The notes beneath the pieces were generated by a model that was not told the origin of the DNA, did no database searches, and was given only the letters and a program-made list of their open reading frames with translations. Made by a program: the position numbers and the translations under genes. Shown piece by piece: positions 55,572 through 64,000 of a stretch of DNA of 64,000 bases. How positions within the stretch are numbered: position 1 is the first letter of the stretch; every line of letters starts with the position of its first letter. The stretch lies in contig OX336340.1 of NCBI GenBank assembly GCA_946902875.1, positions 10,555,566 to 10,619,565 on the forward strand. Direction: 5' to 3'. The stretch comes from Nematopogon swammerdamellus. Taxonomy: Eukaryota > Arthropoda > Insecta > Lepidoptera > Adelidae.

Positions 55572-56051
55572 TTAAAACTTTGTAATCTTGAGTCTTTTCT
55601 GTTTCCGACATAGTTCTTCAGTCGCGATCCTTTTTACATTCGACCCGTACAATCGCTGAGTCTTGAAGTTAACGGATTCGCTGACTGGTCCCGCCAGTTT
55701 GGTATCGTGTCGTTTTTCCTGCTTTAGTACATTCACTTTAAAATTTGAAGTGAATCCGACTCTCGAGGTAGAGGCCGTCGGAACGGACGGCAATACTTTT
55801 GGTTTTTTCATCTTTATTATTTCTCTGTCTGAACGAGCTGCACATGGAGAATCTAGATGGATGCTGTCTTCAAGATACAGAGAGGGTTTGTTCTTTCTGG
55901 GCTTCACTGCATCTACCTGGAAAGCTGACGTAGCCGTTACGGCTCTCATTCCTTCCTCGTACACATTTTGTGGCCAGTCTTCTAATTTATCAATGATACT
56001 TGGAGGAAGGCGATTCACCTTTATTTTGTTTTTTGAGCTTGTCATATAAAC
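55572..56051 (-). CDS. acidic-protein terminal exon
   Basis: Acceptor AATTTCCAG|GTTTATATG, phase 0, 160 codons including stop. It encodes VYMTSSKNKIKVNRLPPSII, then DKLEDWPQNVYEEGM, a Ser/Lys-rich linker, VNFKTQRLYGSNVKRI and a basic end. The ATG at 56045 is internal if spliced as proposed. A single-exon gene starting there is the alternative. Confidence 0.75.
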   Translation of the reverse strand, partial: VYMTSSKNKIKVNRLPPSIIDKLEDWPQNVYEEGMRAVTATSAFQVDAVKPRKNKPSLYLEDSIHLDSPCAARSDREIIKMKKPKVLPSVPTASTSRVGFTSNFKVNVLKQEKRHDTKLAGPVSESVNFKTQRLYGSNVKRIATEELCRKQKRLKITKF

Positions 56052-59000
56052 CTGGAAATTATCAATATAATATTACATTGATTGGATTTAGACGTATCAG
56101 CCTAGGCTGCCTGTCTAAAATAAATAAATAAGGTGAGTCCAGCGAAGTGCGTCTATGGGGGAAGTGCGTCTATACGGCATAACTAGAAAAGTAAAAGGTT
56201 TTCGTAATGGCAACATCTACTGCATGACTTACATTGATTAGAAACTATAAACTAAAAAACACAGGGCGCTCTAAGTGGTGTATTGTCTATGGAAAACGAC
56301 TTGGAATTTTACAGTTCGAAACTTCTGAAATGACAAGATGACGACTTGTAAGCAAACTAGGCTTTAAAATTGTTAAACGTTAGCCAGAGCAGTTATTTCA
56401 TGTGAGTAGCATAACTAAACATTCTTTTTTTAATTTGCTTTATTTTGAACTCACAGAACAGAGTCAGTTAGCAAATATAGATTTTTTTAAATATAACCAT
56501 AATTTTCTCAAGTCTGGTAAGTGTGTCACAGGGGCGCCGACTTTTACAAATCCTCATGGGTGCTCATGCAATTTTTTTTTTTTACTTCAGCCACTTCTTG
56601 ATGTAGAAGAGAAGAAAAGAAGATAAGATACTTTTAGGTGAAACGATGCCACATAAGTGCGAGTTTTACTCGCGCACATATCCGTATCCGCTAGTATCCG
56701 CCTATCTTTTGTCTTTCAACAATGCAATGTATAAAAGCCTGTGGCGCCATCTATTATTCAATAGTGTGACTAATCGATGAACGGGACCGACGGACAGACG
56801 GCGGAGGCTTAGTAATAGGCTTCCGTACGGGATACGGAAACCTAAAAAGTATAAAATCCTAGATTGAACAATCATCATCATCATCAGCGTGTTGCTGTCC
56901 ACTGCTGGACATACGCTTCTCCCATTTTTCTCTAATTCTCCCAGCACCCGCCAGCATGGATTCGCAAAACATTCGCACTAATGTTTTGCATTTGCCCCAT
57001 TTACACATTCGCACGGAAATAAGGCACTTTTATCGTAGCTCAAATCCGATTACTGATCAGTTTTTGTATCTATCGTCGTGGGTGCTCCGCACCCACTACT
57101 CACCGCTCGTGGGTGCTGGAGCCCCCGAGCACCCACGGAGTCGGCGCCTATGGTGTGTCATATACAAGCGGACAAGTGCGGCATATGACGCACTTGCCCC
57201 ATCACCAGAGGTTACAAACCTTTCATCCAACCATGTTATCCTTACTAATATTATAAATTTCAATGAGTGTTTGTTGGTTTGTTCTTCTTTCACGCCTTTA
57301 AAGTTAATACCATGAAAAGGTCTTTTGACCTCCCATAGTCCCGAGAACGAGTAAAAATCGCACCGTTGAAAATAAATTCATTATTTTAGAATAAGTATTT
57401 TACTACATTTTGAATGTAACACCGATTCAGCGGTAGACCTCCCGTGTGGCACAAAAATAAAAATAAATAAAAAGTACACTCTCGTAGCATAAATTATAAT
57501 AAATAATAAAATGAAGTACTTCGAAAGGATTTGGAACTGCATTTTAGTAGTAGTAGGTAGTAGTATAGTAGTAGTATTGAGGCTGATAATGTTTATTTTT
57601 AAGGCAACGGAATTTCTTTAAGTACTTATTATTAAAATTTTTACCTACTGATTTGATGTATTATTACTCGTATTTCTACGAAAATAGTTGTTCACCACTG
57701 ACTCCCACATGGGGGAAGGCGGCATACGCAGTATGCCGCACTTCCCCCAAGTTGAGAAAATTGGCTTTAATTCGCGAATTTTAACTTTATTCTGAAGACT
57801 TAGATTACCATTCAGACTATCACATAATATGCATTCATAAAAAAATATACAAGTATACATTTCCAGTATCTGTGCTAGTAAAACTCGCTATGACGCACTT
57901 ACCCCGTTTTGGTGGACAAGTGCGTCTATCAGGAGCAGTTGCTTTACAGTATTTTTTCTGTGGGTTGCGGTGAGGTATTAGCAGGTTGTTGTTTTTTTTT
58001 TACACTATGCGATAAGTATTCTTTTCATTAAAATTAAAAAAGTCCAAGAAATTCAATGAAAATTAAGTGAAAATTGAATTTATTTCCCATTGAAAGAAAA
58101 GTATGCCGCACTTAGCTGGACTCACCTTAAATAAATAAAATTATTTGAGTTAAAATTGTGAACTTTAGCTTTATTGACAACGAGGTGTTTCCCGCTGCTT
58201 CGCCCACGTGAATTTCGTATTTCAAAAGAAGAAAGTAACTAACTATGGGCGAATCCGAAGGCCGAGCTGCGTTCAGGAAGACCATAAACCTTCTCGAAGA
58301 AAGCAAGAAACTAACGGTGAGGCCGAAGGCCGAGCTGTATTCTGGAAGACGATAAACCTTCTCGAAGAAAGCAAGTAACTAAGGGTGAGGCCGAAGGCCG
58401 AGCTGTATTCTGGAAGATGATAAACCTTCTCAAAGAAAGTAAGTAACTATGGGCAAGGCCGAAGCCCGAGTTTCGTTCAGGAAGACGATAAACCTAGAAT
58501 AAAGTAAATATAGGCAAGGCTGAAGGCCAGTTGTGATGATCACATAAACAATATTCTTTATTGATTAATATAAGTAACGAAGGACGAAGCCGAAGGCCGA
58601 GCTGCGTTCAGGTAAACGATAAGCCTTCCGCCATCGCCCTTAATGACTTGCTTTCTTCGATAGAATACAATATTGTTTACGTGAACGAAGCTCGGCCTTC
58701 GGCCTCGCCCTTAGCTACTTTCTTATTAATTTTTCTTATTATGGTTTATCTATACGCAGTTCCGCCTTCGGCGTCGCCATTAGTTACTTAGTTTCTTCGT
58801 GAAGAATATCGTTTACCTGAATGAATCTTCGGCTTCGCCCTTAGTTACCTACCTTATTTGAGAATGTTTATCGTCTTCCCTAATACAGCTTAGCTTTCGT
58901 CCTCGCCCTTATTTACTTACTTTCTTCGAGATGGTTTATTATTTTGTTCGAGTAAACAATATTATTTTCTATTAAAGAAAGCAATTCATTAAGGGCTAGG

Positions 59001-62000
59001 CCCACAGAGCATGAAATGCGCGCGTCCGCCCCTACTAGAGGCGCCGTGAGCGCGATTTCTCTACAACACAGTTGCAGCCTGTGGGCGTGGCCTATGACTT
59101 ACATATGTGTGTTGTGCGTGTGCATTTGTTTTGTGCGTGTGCCTAACTTGCTCCTCTTTGTGTGTAGTGTCGATACTAGCACACACACACACATACGAAG
59201 CGCTAGCAGCTCAGCGTACGGTTATTGGGTTTCAAATATCATCGCTTAGGGCGCCTCTAGTAGGGGGCCTGGGCGGTAGGTATTTGATGCTCTGTGGCTA
59301 GGCCCGAGGGCGGAAGAAGCGGCCAAAGTTCATGCTCCGACCAGCCAATATCACCTCCGAGAAGGTAGGTGCCACACCGGAGACTTCCCTGGATTGCTGG
59401 CTATACTGGACTAGAGGAGAACACAACCGAGGCTGTTATGCGGCCATCTTACATCCAGTCCATCCAGTGGTCCAACCCAGTCGGCTACAATTTGAGCCTA
59501 CCACCTAGTAAGGGGCAAGGGAAGGGACCTACAGTTTTACACCGGTTCCGAACGGTGAAGCAGCAGGTGTAGATATGCACATAATTTTTTTCGTCAGAAA
59601 ATACTCATTGGTAGACGCCGACCGGATTCGAACCGCGGACCTCTCGCATGAGAAGCCGATGCCCAAACCACTCGGCCACCCGCCGCTTAAAAATGTGCTA
59701 TTACTATTAATAATTGGGTTTTCGCACAATTTTTTTTTAGGCATAGCCTCTGCCAAGGATTAACCCGGCGCCCCTTGTGAAAGAAACTTTTTGGTTCGTA
59801 ACTGCTGTTCACACAGAAGAGCCTCCGGAGAGGTTCGCTATCCACCACCTGCGATGGATTGCAGAAACTGCCCAGAGAACCCAGGTCACCCAGGTTAGGC
59901 AACAAATTTTTCTTATCAAATTTTAAAAATTAAACAATATATTGATAGTGTAACTATGGTTAGTGCTAATTAAGGCTCAGTTATTATCACTTAATTCTTA
60001 ACAACTGTTCATTTGACTCAATAAGTATGCAGAAATCATAAATACCTTGCTATTACTGCTAGTTGTAATGTCATTATCTCTCTCCTTCCTTTTCTTAGTG
60101 TATTCTTGAGTGTGTTGGAACTTCTCTTTTTTTGTGTCTGCAAAAGATTAAACTAGTAAGATGTTAAACTAAAAGATCGTTAACCGCTCAGGTGTCGGAC
60201 GCCGCGCGACTTACGACTCCGTAAAACGTCGTGGATTTTTTTTTCACGGGCGTCATTCGTTAGGCAAGGGAAAAAAATTATGAACACCTATAGCAAATTG
60301 AGACAGTTTTCACAATGCGAAAATCTGAAAAAAAAATAAAATTTTCAGAAGGTTTTTTGTGATTATCTTTAAAAATGGGATATGAAAAAAGGGATATGAC
60401 TCCCTTCTTATATTACTAGGTGGTAGGGTTTAACCCGCCCGGGTTGGTACCACCGCACTGAATGAAAGGTCGGTCGAAACGGCTATGTAAATAGTTTGCG
60501 TTTTTCGTCCAGTTCAGTGTAGCCAGCACGACCGAAGGGAATCACTGACGTGGCACCAAGTTCATCCGGTGTTATGGGCTGACATCACGGATGTTGTAGG
60601 TGATGCAGCCAACCGTGTCAGTTTCCATAAAAAAAAAAAAACCAACATGTAGTCAACTGTCAAACAAAAAATACTATATTACAGAATATAATCGAAAGAC
60701 CCATTTAGATACTGAAAATAAACAATAGGTATTCAATGAATAGAATAGCATAAAAAAACACATAAAAATCAGGAATTTTTGCCAAAGCGAAATATCTACT
60801 TGTTTCTCTATACAAAATATTGATCTACATTAATGTTATTTTTATTTCATATTGAGGTAAGTTAATGGAGCCACTGTTGAAATTGAAGAATCAAAGGAGA
60901 GCCGTATGTACAACAGTGGACAGGTACTGAAAAAAATAATTGAAGCTATTCTTTTGAATTTATTTATACACAAACTACTACTAACTACTGTCTAAAAACA
61001 CAAAAAAATTGGTTTAATAGAGTGTGTCGCCGTTCCAATTTTGGAACACAAATGGTTCTTGTTTCGCAAAACAACCAAAATAATCACATCAGAAAAATTC
61101 TAGTGACATCTGCGATATAAAGGATGTATAGATAATATACTGGTTTTCCATTCTGCAGGATCATCTCTAGTGAACACCAAAGAAAAATTCAAACATACTG
61201 CATTTCTTGCAGCAATTTCAATTATACTCGGTAAAGATTGTTAGTTTTTTATAATATTTCTCTAAATACATTTTTTCGCGAACATTGTTCACACGCAGAG
61301 GGTTCTGTAGTCATTCCCTTCTTGCACTCATAATGAGTGCGTCTGCCATGCTGCTTATCCCTCTGTTTCCTCCACATACATACATACAACCACACGCTAT
61401 ATCCCGACAATTGGGGTAAGCAGAGTAATCGGTGTTATGCTGCAATGACTTTGGTAAATTATAGCACAAAACCGACCACCATGTTTCGAAAAGTATTCGA
61501 ACAAGATAACTATCATGTTGTTGTAGGGGTTGGCGTTAAGCCTGCAAACTAGTCTATGAACATAATTTGACTTTATGTTTTTGAGCTTTACTTTCCTGAA
61601 TAATAACCTTAAACAGCGTGTGACATGCAGACAGACTGATAAACAGACTTACATGTGATTGATTTTAATTAGGGCCAGTGTGGCTGGCTAAAGAATCCTA
61701 AAACAGAGTTAGTACGTACCTCCTTTATTTCTTGAGCGTTTTTTGACTTCTTGATCCTTCTCTTTCGATTGTTCTTTAGTTATTTGGAATTTTTCGTCCA
61801 TATGTTCTGAAAAAAAAAAACCTTCAAAAGCACAACTGGGCGCAAAAAACTACTCTTATAGCCATTCGGATCAACCTTCATTCAGTGCGGTGGTATCAAT
61901 CTGGATGGGCTTTTCCCTACTATCTAGTAAGTAAAGGAAGACATTATAGTTTTAAATGGAAATTGTGCAGTTATAATGTTGAATGTGATGCACGTCGCGC

Positions 62001-64000
62001 CGCGCCCATGTATTAGAGACATGACCTCTAGCTACAAGCTGGCCAGAACCATTCATAAACTATGTAAACATTTTCATTTGATAGGTGCGTATGTAAGTAG
62101 TGTATATGTTACCGGAAATGTATGAAATCTAGGAATTGTATACATTTCCTAGGAAATGTATACAGTTCTCAGTGGTGCAGACAGTCGACTGTCGCTATTG
62201 ATGGTTAAGCAACGCTGGGCCGGTCAGTAATTGGATGGGTGACCGCTCAACCGTTGGAGGGTGACCGCTCGACCGTTGGGAGGCTGACCATGGTTCGGAT
62301 TCCACGTAAAACTGTAGGTCCCTTCCCTTCTTACCTTACTAGGTGGTAGGGTTCAACCCGCCCGGGTTGGTACCACCGCACTGAATGAAACGTCGGTCGA
62401 AACGGCTATCAGTGGTGCAGACAGTCAACTGTCGCTATTGATGGTTAAGCAACGCTGGGCCGGTCAGTATTTGGATGGGTGATCGCTCGACCGTTGGAGG
62501 GTGACCGCTCGAACGTTGGAGGCTGACTGTGGTTCGGATTCCACGTAAAACTGAAGGTCCCTTCCCTTCTCACATTACTAGGTGATAGGGTTCAACCCGC
62601 CCGGATTGGTACCACCACACTGAATTAAATCAATAAACTATGTTAATAGTTTGTGTTTTCCGTCCAGTTCAGTGTAGCCGGCACGACCGAAGGGAAGCAC
62701 TGACATGGCACCTAGTTCACCCGGTGTTATGGGCTGACATCACGGATATTGTAGGTGATGTATCCAACTGTGTCAGTTTCCATAAAAAAAAAACTTTGTT
62801 TTTGTTTCATGAATGTATCCAGGCTCGATAGGTTTAAATATGGTAATTTAACTTTTCTGACCTCACTTTGACATTTATATTGACAATAACTTCGAAAACG
62901 CAAGGCATTTCTAAAAACCAGATACAATATACACATAGAAAACTGTTTTACTAACCAGTGTGGCCCGATAGTGCTACATCCTCCAGCAAATTAATTTTAG
63001 CTTCACTCTTTTTTAAAGGAATTAATTTTTCAACATAACTTGGGTCTTCCTCATTCTCATTTGGAGTATCATTGCTGTCCTCATCGTGTGTGAACAGAAG
63101 CTTGAAATCAATGCCGTCCGATGATGATTCATTCTGATCGGTTCCTTGAACCGATTCAATGTCAATATTAACTGGTTCCTGTGTACAATTTTTTAAAGAT
63201 TTCTTGACCCTTCCTGAAGCAGTAAGATTCAATTTGTCAAATATTGAATTGTCTTGTTTGGCCTTGATACTTTTACATTCATTAAAGGAGAGATCATTCC
63301 TCTTAATGTTTTTCTTTAAATCGGTTACATCATTTCCGTTAACATAAATAGTTTCCAAAAATGAACTCTCAGCATCAATGTGACTTGATTCATAAATATA
63401 ATTTTTAGCTTGTTTATCATTTTTTCCTGAAGCAGTCACATCGAAGTTGTTTAATAAGGAATCTTCTTTTTTTTCTTTAGAAACTTTGCATTCTGTGAAG
63501 GACGATTCTTTCTGTTTATATTTAGTATTATCATCCAATTTGGCAACTGATAATGAACTCTGAGTATCAGCATTGCTCAGTAGTGCATCTACATCAACGT
63601 TATTTAATTGTTTATCCTTTTTAATTTTCTTTACCTTTCCTGATCCAGTAAGATTCAACTTATCTAATAAAGAATCATTCTTGTCAACTTGAGAGCCTTT
63701 AATATCGGACACGGATAAGCCTTTATTTTTAGATTTGCTATGTCTTTTTGGATTATTTAAGTCCTTTAGCAAAGAGCTATATTCGTCAGCGATTCCACCA
63801 TCGTCGCTACTTTCAGAGTCACTCAATTCATCATCAATGTTGAAACTCGTGAGAGGATTTCTGGTTTCATTGTTTGTGAAAATGGTCCTGTCTTGATCAA
63901 TTTCAACGTCTTCCATAGGTTCTAAGACTGTATTGTTTTGAGCACTTGTTTCCAGGACTTCTTGTTTAACTGGTAACAGGTTGAACAGAGGATCTTTATC
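55572..64000 (-). CDS. acidic lysine-rich protein, possible NOL7-like nucleolar factor, 4 exons, 5'-partial
   Basis: Exons join(62956-64000+, 61720-61806, 60046-60137, 55572-56051) on the minus strand splice with matching phases (1, 1, 0) and end at TGA/TAA-type stop after KITKF. The first exon is acidic (DDELSDSESSDDGG) and has three related modules: SLLDKLNLTGSGKVKK, SLLNNFDVTASGKNDK and SIFDKLNLTASGRVKK. The small exons are charged and helical (KEQSKEKDQEVKKR). The last exon has NRLPPSIIDKLE and ends RLYGSNVKRI plus a basic tail. LP-x-x-I-(I/L)-x-KL, followed by a C-terminal LYG-x-x-x-(K/N)R, recalls NOL7/NUC129 nucleolar proteins, which are usually smaller. The assignment is tentative. 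The start codon lies beyond 64000, as the frame is open to the edge. Confidence 0.65.
56131..58127. mobile_element. ~2-kb inverted-repeat transposon in the acidic-protein intron
   Basis: The ends AGGTGAGTCCAGCGAAGTGC and (inverse) AGGTGAGTCCAGCTAAGTGC, flanked by TAAATAAATA (56121-56130, 58128-58137), which may be a 10-bp duplication or simple AT sequence. GTGCGTC/TGCCGCACTT words recur inside, as in (TGACGCACTT) at 57187 and 57891 and a hairpin at 57700-57750. No transposase. The superfamily is unknown. Confidence 0.7.
56532..57158. mobile_element. element nested inside the 2-kb transposon
   Basis: Inverted ends GGCGCCGACT.../...AGTCGGCGCC with ATGGGTGCTC and GAGCACCCA just inside. A palindrome GTGGGTGCTCCGCACCCAC lies near 57079. 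It contains a partial GATACGGAACCCT repeat at 56654-56846 with GACAGACGG and GGGATACGGAAACC. Confidence 0.55.
58246..59340. repeat. head-to-head array of ~75-bp GGCCGAAGGC repeats
   Basis: Six or so plus-oriented units (GGCCGAAGGCCGAGCTG, then TTCAGGAAGACGATAAACC and TTCTCGAAGAAAG) run from 58246 to about 58625. Five or so minus-oriented units (GCTCGGCCTTCGGCCTCGCC) follow to about 58960. The arms face each other around 58640. A last plus unit is split by the 313-bp element at 58993. Confidence 0.8.
58993..59305. mobile_element. 313-bp inverted-repeat MITE inside the array
   Basis: The left end GGGCTAGGCCCACAGAGCAT and the inverse of the right end GGGCCTAGCCACAGAGCAT, with CCCCTACTAGAGGCGCC shared further in. 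The flanks (ATTAAGGG and GAGGGCGGAAG) look like one array unit cut in two. Confidence 0.65.
59440..59692 (-). mobile_element. SINE with tRNA-Ser/Leu-like head on the shared core
   Basis: Minus strand: GGCGGGTGGCCGAGTGGTTT (box A), TCCGCGGTTCGAATCC (box B), then ACCAATGAGTATTTTCTG, a short A-rich stretch, and GTAAAACTGTAGGTCCCTTC leading into the CCTTACTAGGTGGTAG core. The tRNA arms no longer pair fully, so it is not a functional tRNA. A different head on the same core as the tRNA/5S SINE. Confidence 0.65.
59693..60045. other. intron, no exon seen
   Basis: The minus-strand 72-codon ORF 59687-59905 (MLPNLGDLGSLGSFC) is probably repeat-derived; no splice sites support it. Confidence 0.35.
60046..60137 (-). 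CDS. acidic-protein exon 3 of 4
   Basis: Acceptor CTTTTGCAG|ACAC, donor AGCAAG|GTATTT, 92 nt, phase 1 to 0. It reads DTKKEKFQHTQEYTKKRKER, then DNDITTSSNSK. The K-EKFQ-x-T-x-E pattern is shared with the preceding exon. Confidence 0.65.
60138..60390. other. intron, no exon seen
   Basis: AT-rich intron between exons 2 and 3 of the acidic-protein gene; nothing recognised. Confidence 0.4.
60391..60641 (+). mobile_element. SINE, short-head subfamily, complete
   Basis: Starts GGGATATGACTCCCTTCTTA and ends with a 14-A tail. Very similar to 26984-27230 along the whole length (GGCACCAAGTTCA variants shared), which indicates a subfamily with its own 5' end. Confidence 0.8.
61396..61530 (+). repeat. 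repeat, cognate of 52557-52750
   Basis: CACGCTATATCCCGACAATT, GGGGTAAGCAGAGTAATCGG and TTGGTAAATTATAGCACAA match the inverse of 52620-52745. See that entry for the conserved translation. Confidence 0.55.
61720..61806 (-). CDS. acidic-protein exon 2 of 4
   Basis: Acceptor TTTTTTTTTCAG|AACATATG, donor GGAG|GTACGT, 87 nt, phase 1 to 1. Joined it reads EHMDEKFQITKEQSKEKDQE, then VKKRSRNKG: a charged helical segment similar to the next exon, perhaps by exon duplication. Confidence 0.7.
61853..61960 (-). mobile_element. SINE core fragment
   Basis: CATTCAGTGCGGTGGTATCA and TACTATCTAGTAAGTAAAGG are diverged core blocks (plus-strand reading). No head or tail. Confidence 0.6.
62168..62793 (+). mobile_element. 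SINE head-to-tail dimer
   Basis: Unit 1 (62168-62409) runs from CTCAGTGGTGCAGACAGTCG to AACGGCTAT and is fused directly to unit 2 (62410-62793), which is complete to TTTCCATA plus the A tail. Both units share a tandem duplication of GGTGACCGCTCGACCGTTGG not seen in other copies. It lies in the intron between acidic-protein exons 1 and 2. Confidence 0.85.
62956..64000 (-). CDS. acidic-protein exon 1 of 4 in window (5' end outside)
   Basis: Open from the window edge (DKDPLFNLLPVKQEV upstream of the first internal Met at 63916) to the donor CACACTG|GTTAGT. 348 codons plus one base. Rich in Asp, Ser, Asn and Lys, with no globular domain apparent. The internal ~80-residue modules are described in the gene entry. 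The Met at 63916 is probably not the start because the upstream frame has the same composition. Confidence 0.75.

Noticed and set aside
55663..56049. Plus-strand 128-codon ORF
   Set aside because: It is antisense to the terminal exon of the acidic-protein gene, which has a matching acceptor and phase.
58246..58960. CRISPR-like array of regularly spaced repeats
   Set aside because: The spacers are themselves similar to each other and the array reverses orientation; it is a minisatellite-type array.
59620..59692. tRNA-Ser/Leu gene on the minus strand
   Set aside because: Boxes A and B are good, but the acceptor and T stems do not pair, no variable arm is formed, and it is fused to the SINE core.

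Overview
This is a stretch of insect nuclear genome, most probably from a moth or butterfly (Lepidoptera). The basis is AT-rich intergenic DNA full of GTAGGTACCTA-type words, spliceosomal introns, an insect-type jumeau/FoxN forkhead gene, mariner, Jockey, RTE, hAT and P-superfamily remnants, and many copies of dispersed repeats of a kind common in moths. There are no prokaryotic operons and no bona fide tRNA or rRNA genes. Only two protein-coding genes are convincing. Both lie on the minus strand and both run off the window.

Left gene (322-4510 and beyond): four exons of a FoxN1/4-class forkhead transcription factor, the orthologue group of Drosophila jumeau (jumu). The forkhead domain is split over three exons whose phases (0, 2, 1, 1) join perfectly. 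The 3' coding part lies before position 1. The 5' exons are not identified. Candidate promoter or 5' exon regions on the same strand are the GC-rich zones near 15.0-15.4, 17.4-17.9, 26.1-26.3 and 35.0-35.5 kb. The acceptor end of the 4400-4510 exon has been tandemly amplified as 92-bp units.

Right gene (55572-64000 and beyond): four phase-compatible exons of an acidic, lysine-rich protein, probably nuclear. It has three internal repeat modules and a C-terminus resembling the NOL7/NUC129 nucleolar family. Its introns hold a 2-kb inverted-repeat transposon with a second element nested inside, a head-to-head array of ~75-bp repeats, and a SINE dimer.

Most of the rest is transposable-element landscape. 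It includes an RTE retrotransposon interrupted mid-codon by a 1.34-kb TA-flanked inverted-repeat element (38301-39637); two related P-superfamily copies (42.6-44.9 and 45.3-47.4 kb), one with an internal 532-bp duplication and one with an extra MITE; a 5'-truncated RNase H LINE with 12-bp target duplications (47892-48879); a degenerate mariner (21.1-22.2 kb); two non-autonomous hAT elements (29699-30752, 51174-51706); several mariner- and Harbinger-like MITEs; and long foldbacks, notably four tandem ~180-bp foldback units at 10924-11669.

About twenty copies of one SINE superfamily are scattered through the window. Full-length copies combine tRNA-like ends with an internal segment closely resembling the 5S rRNA internal promoter. 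Other copies carry different 5' heads on the same core. All repeat boundaries were read by eye; no database search was possible.
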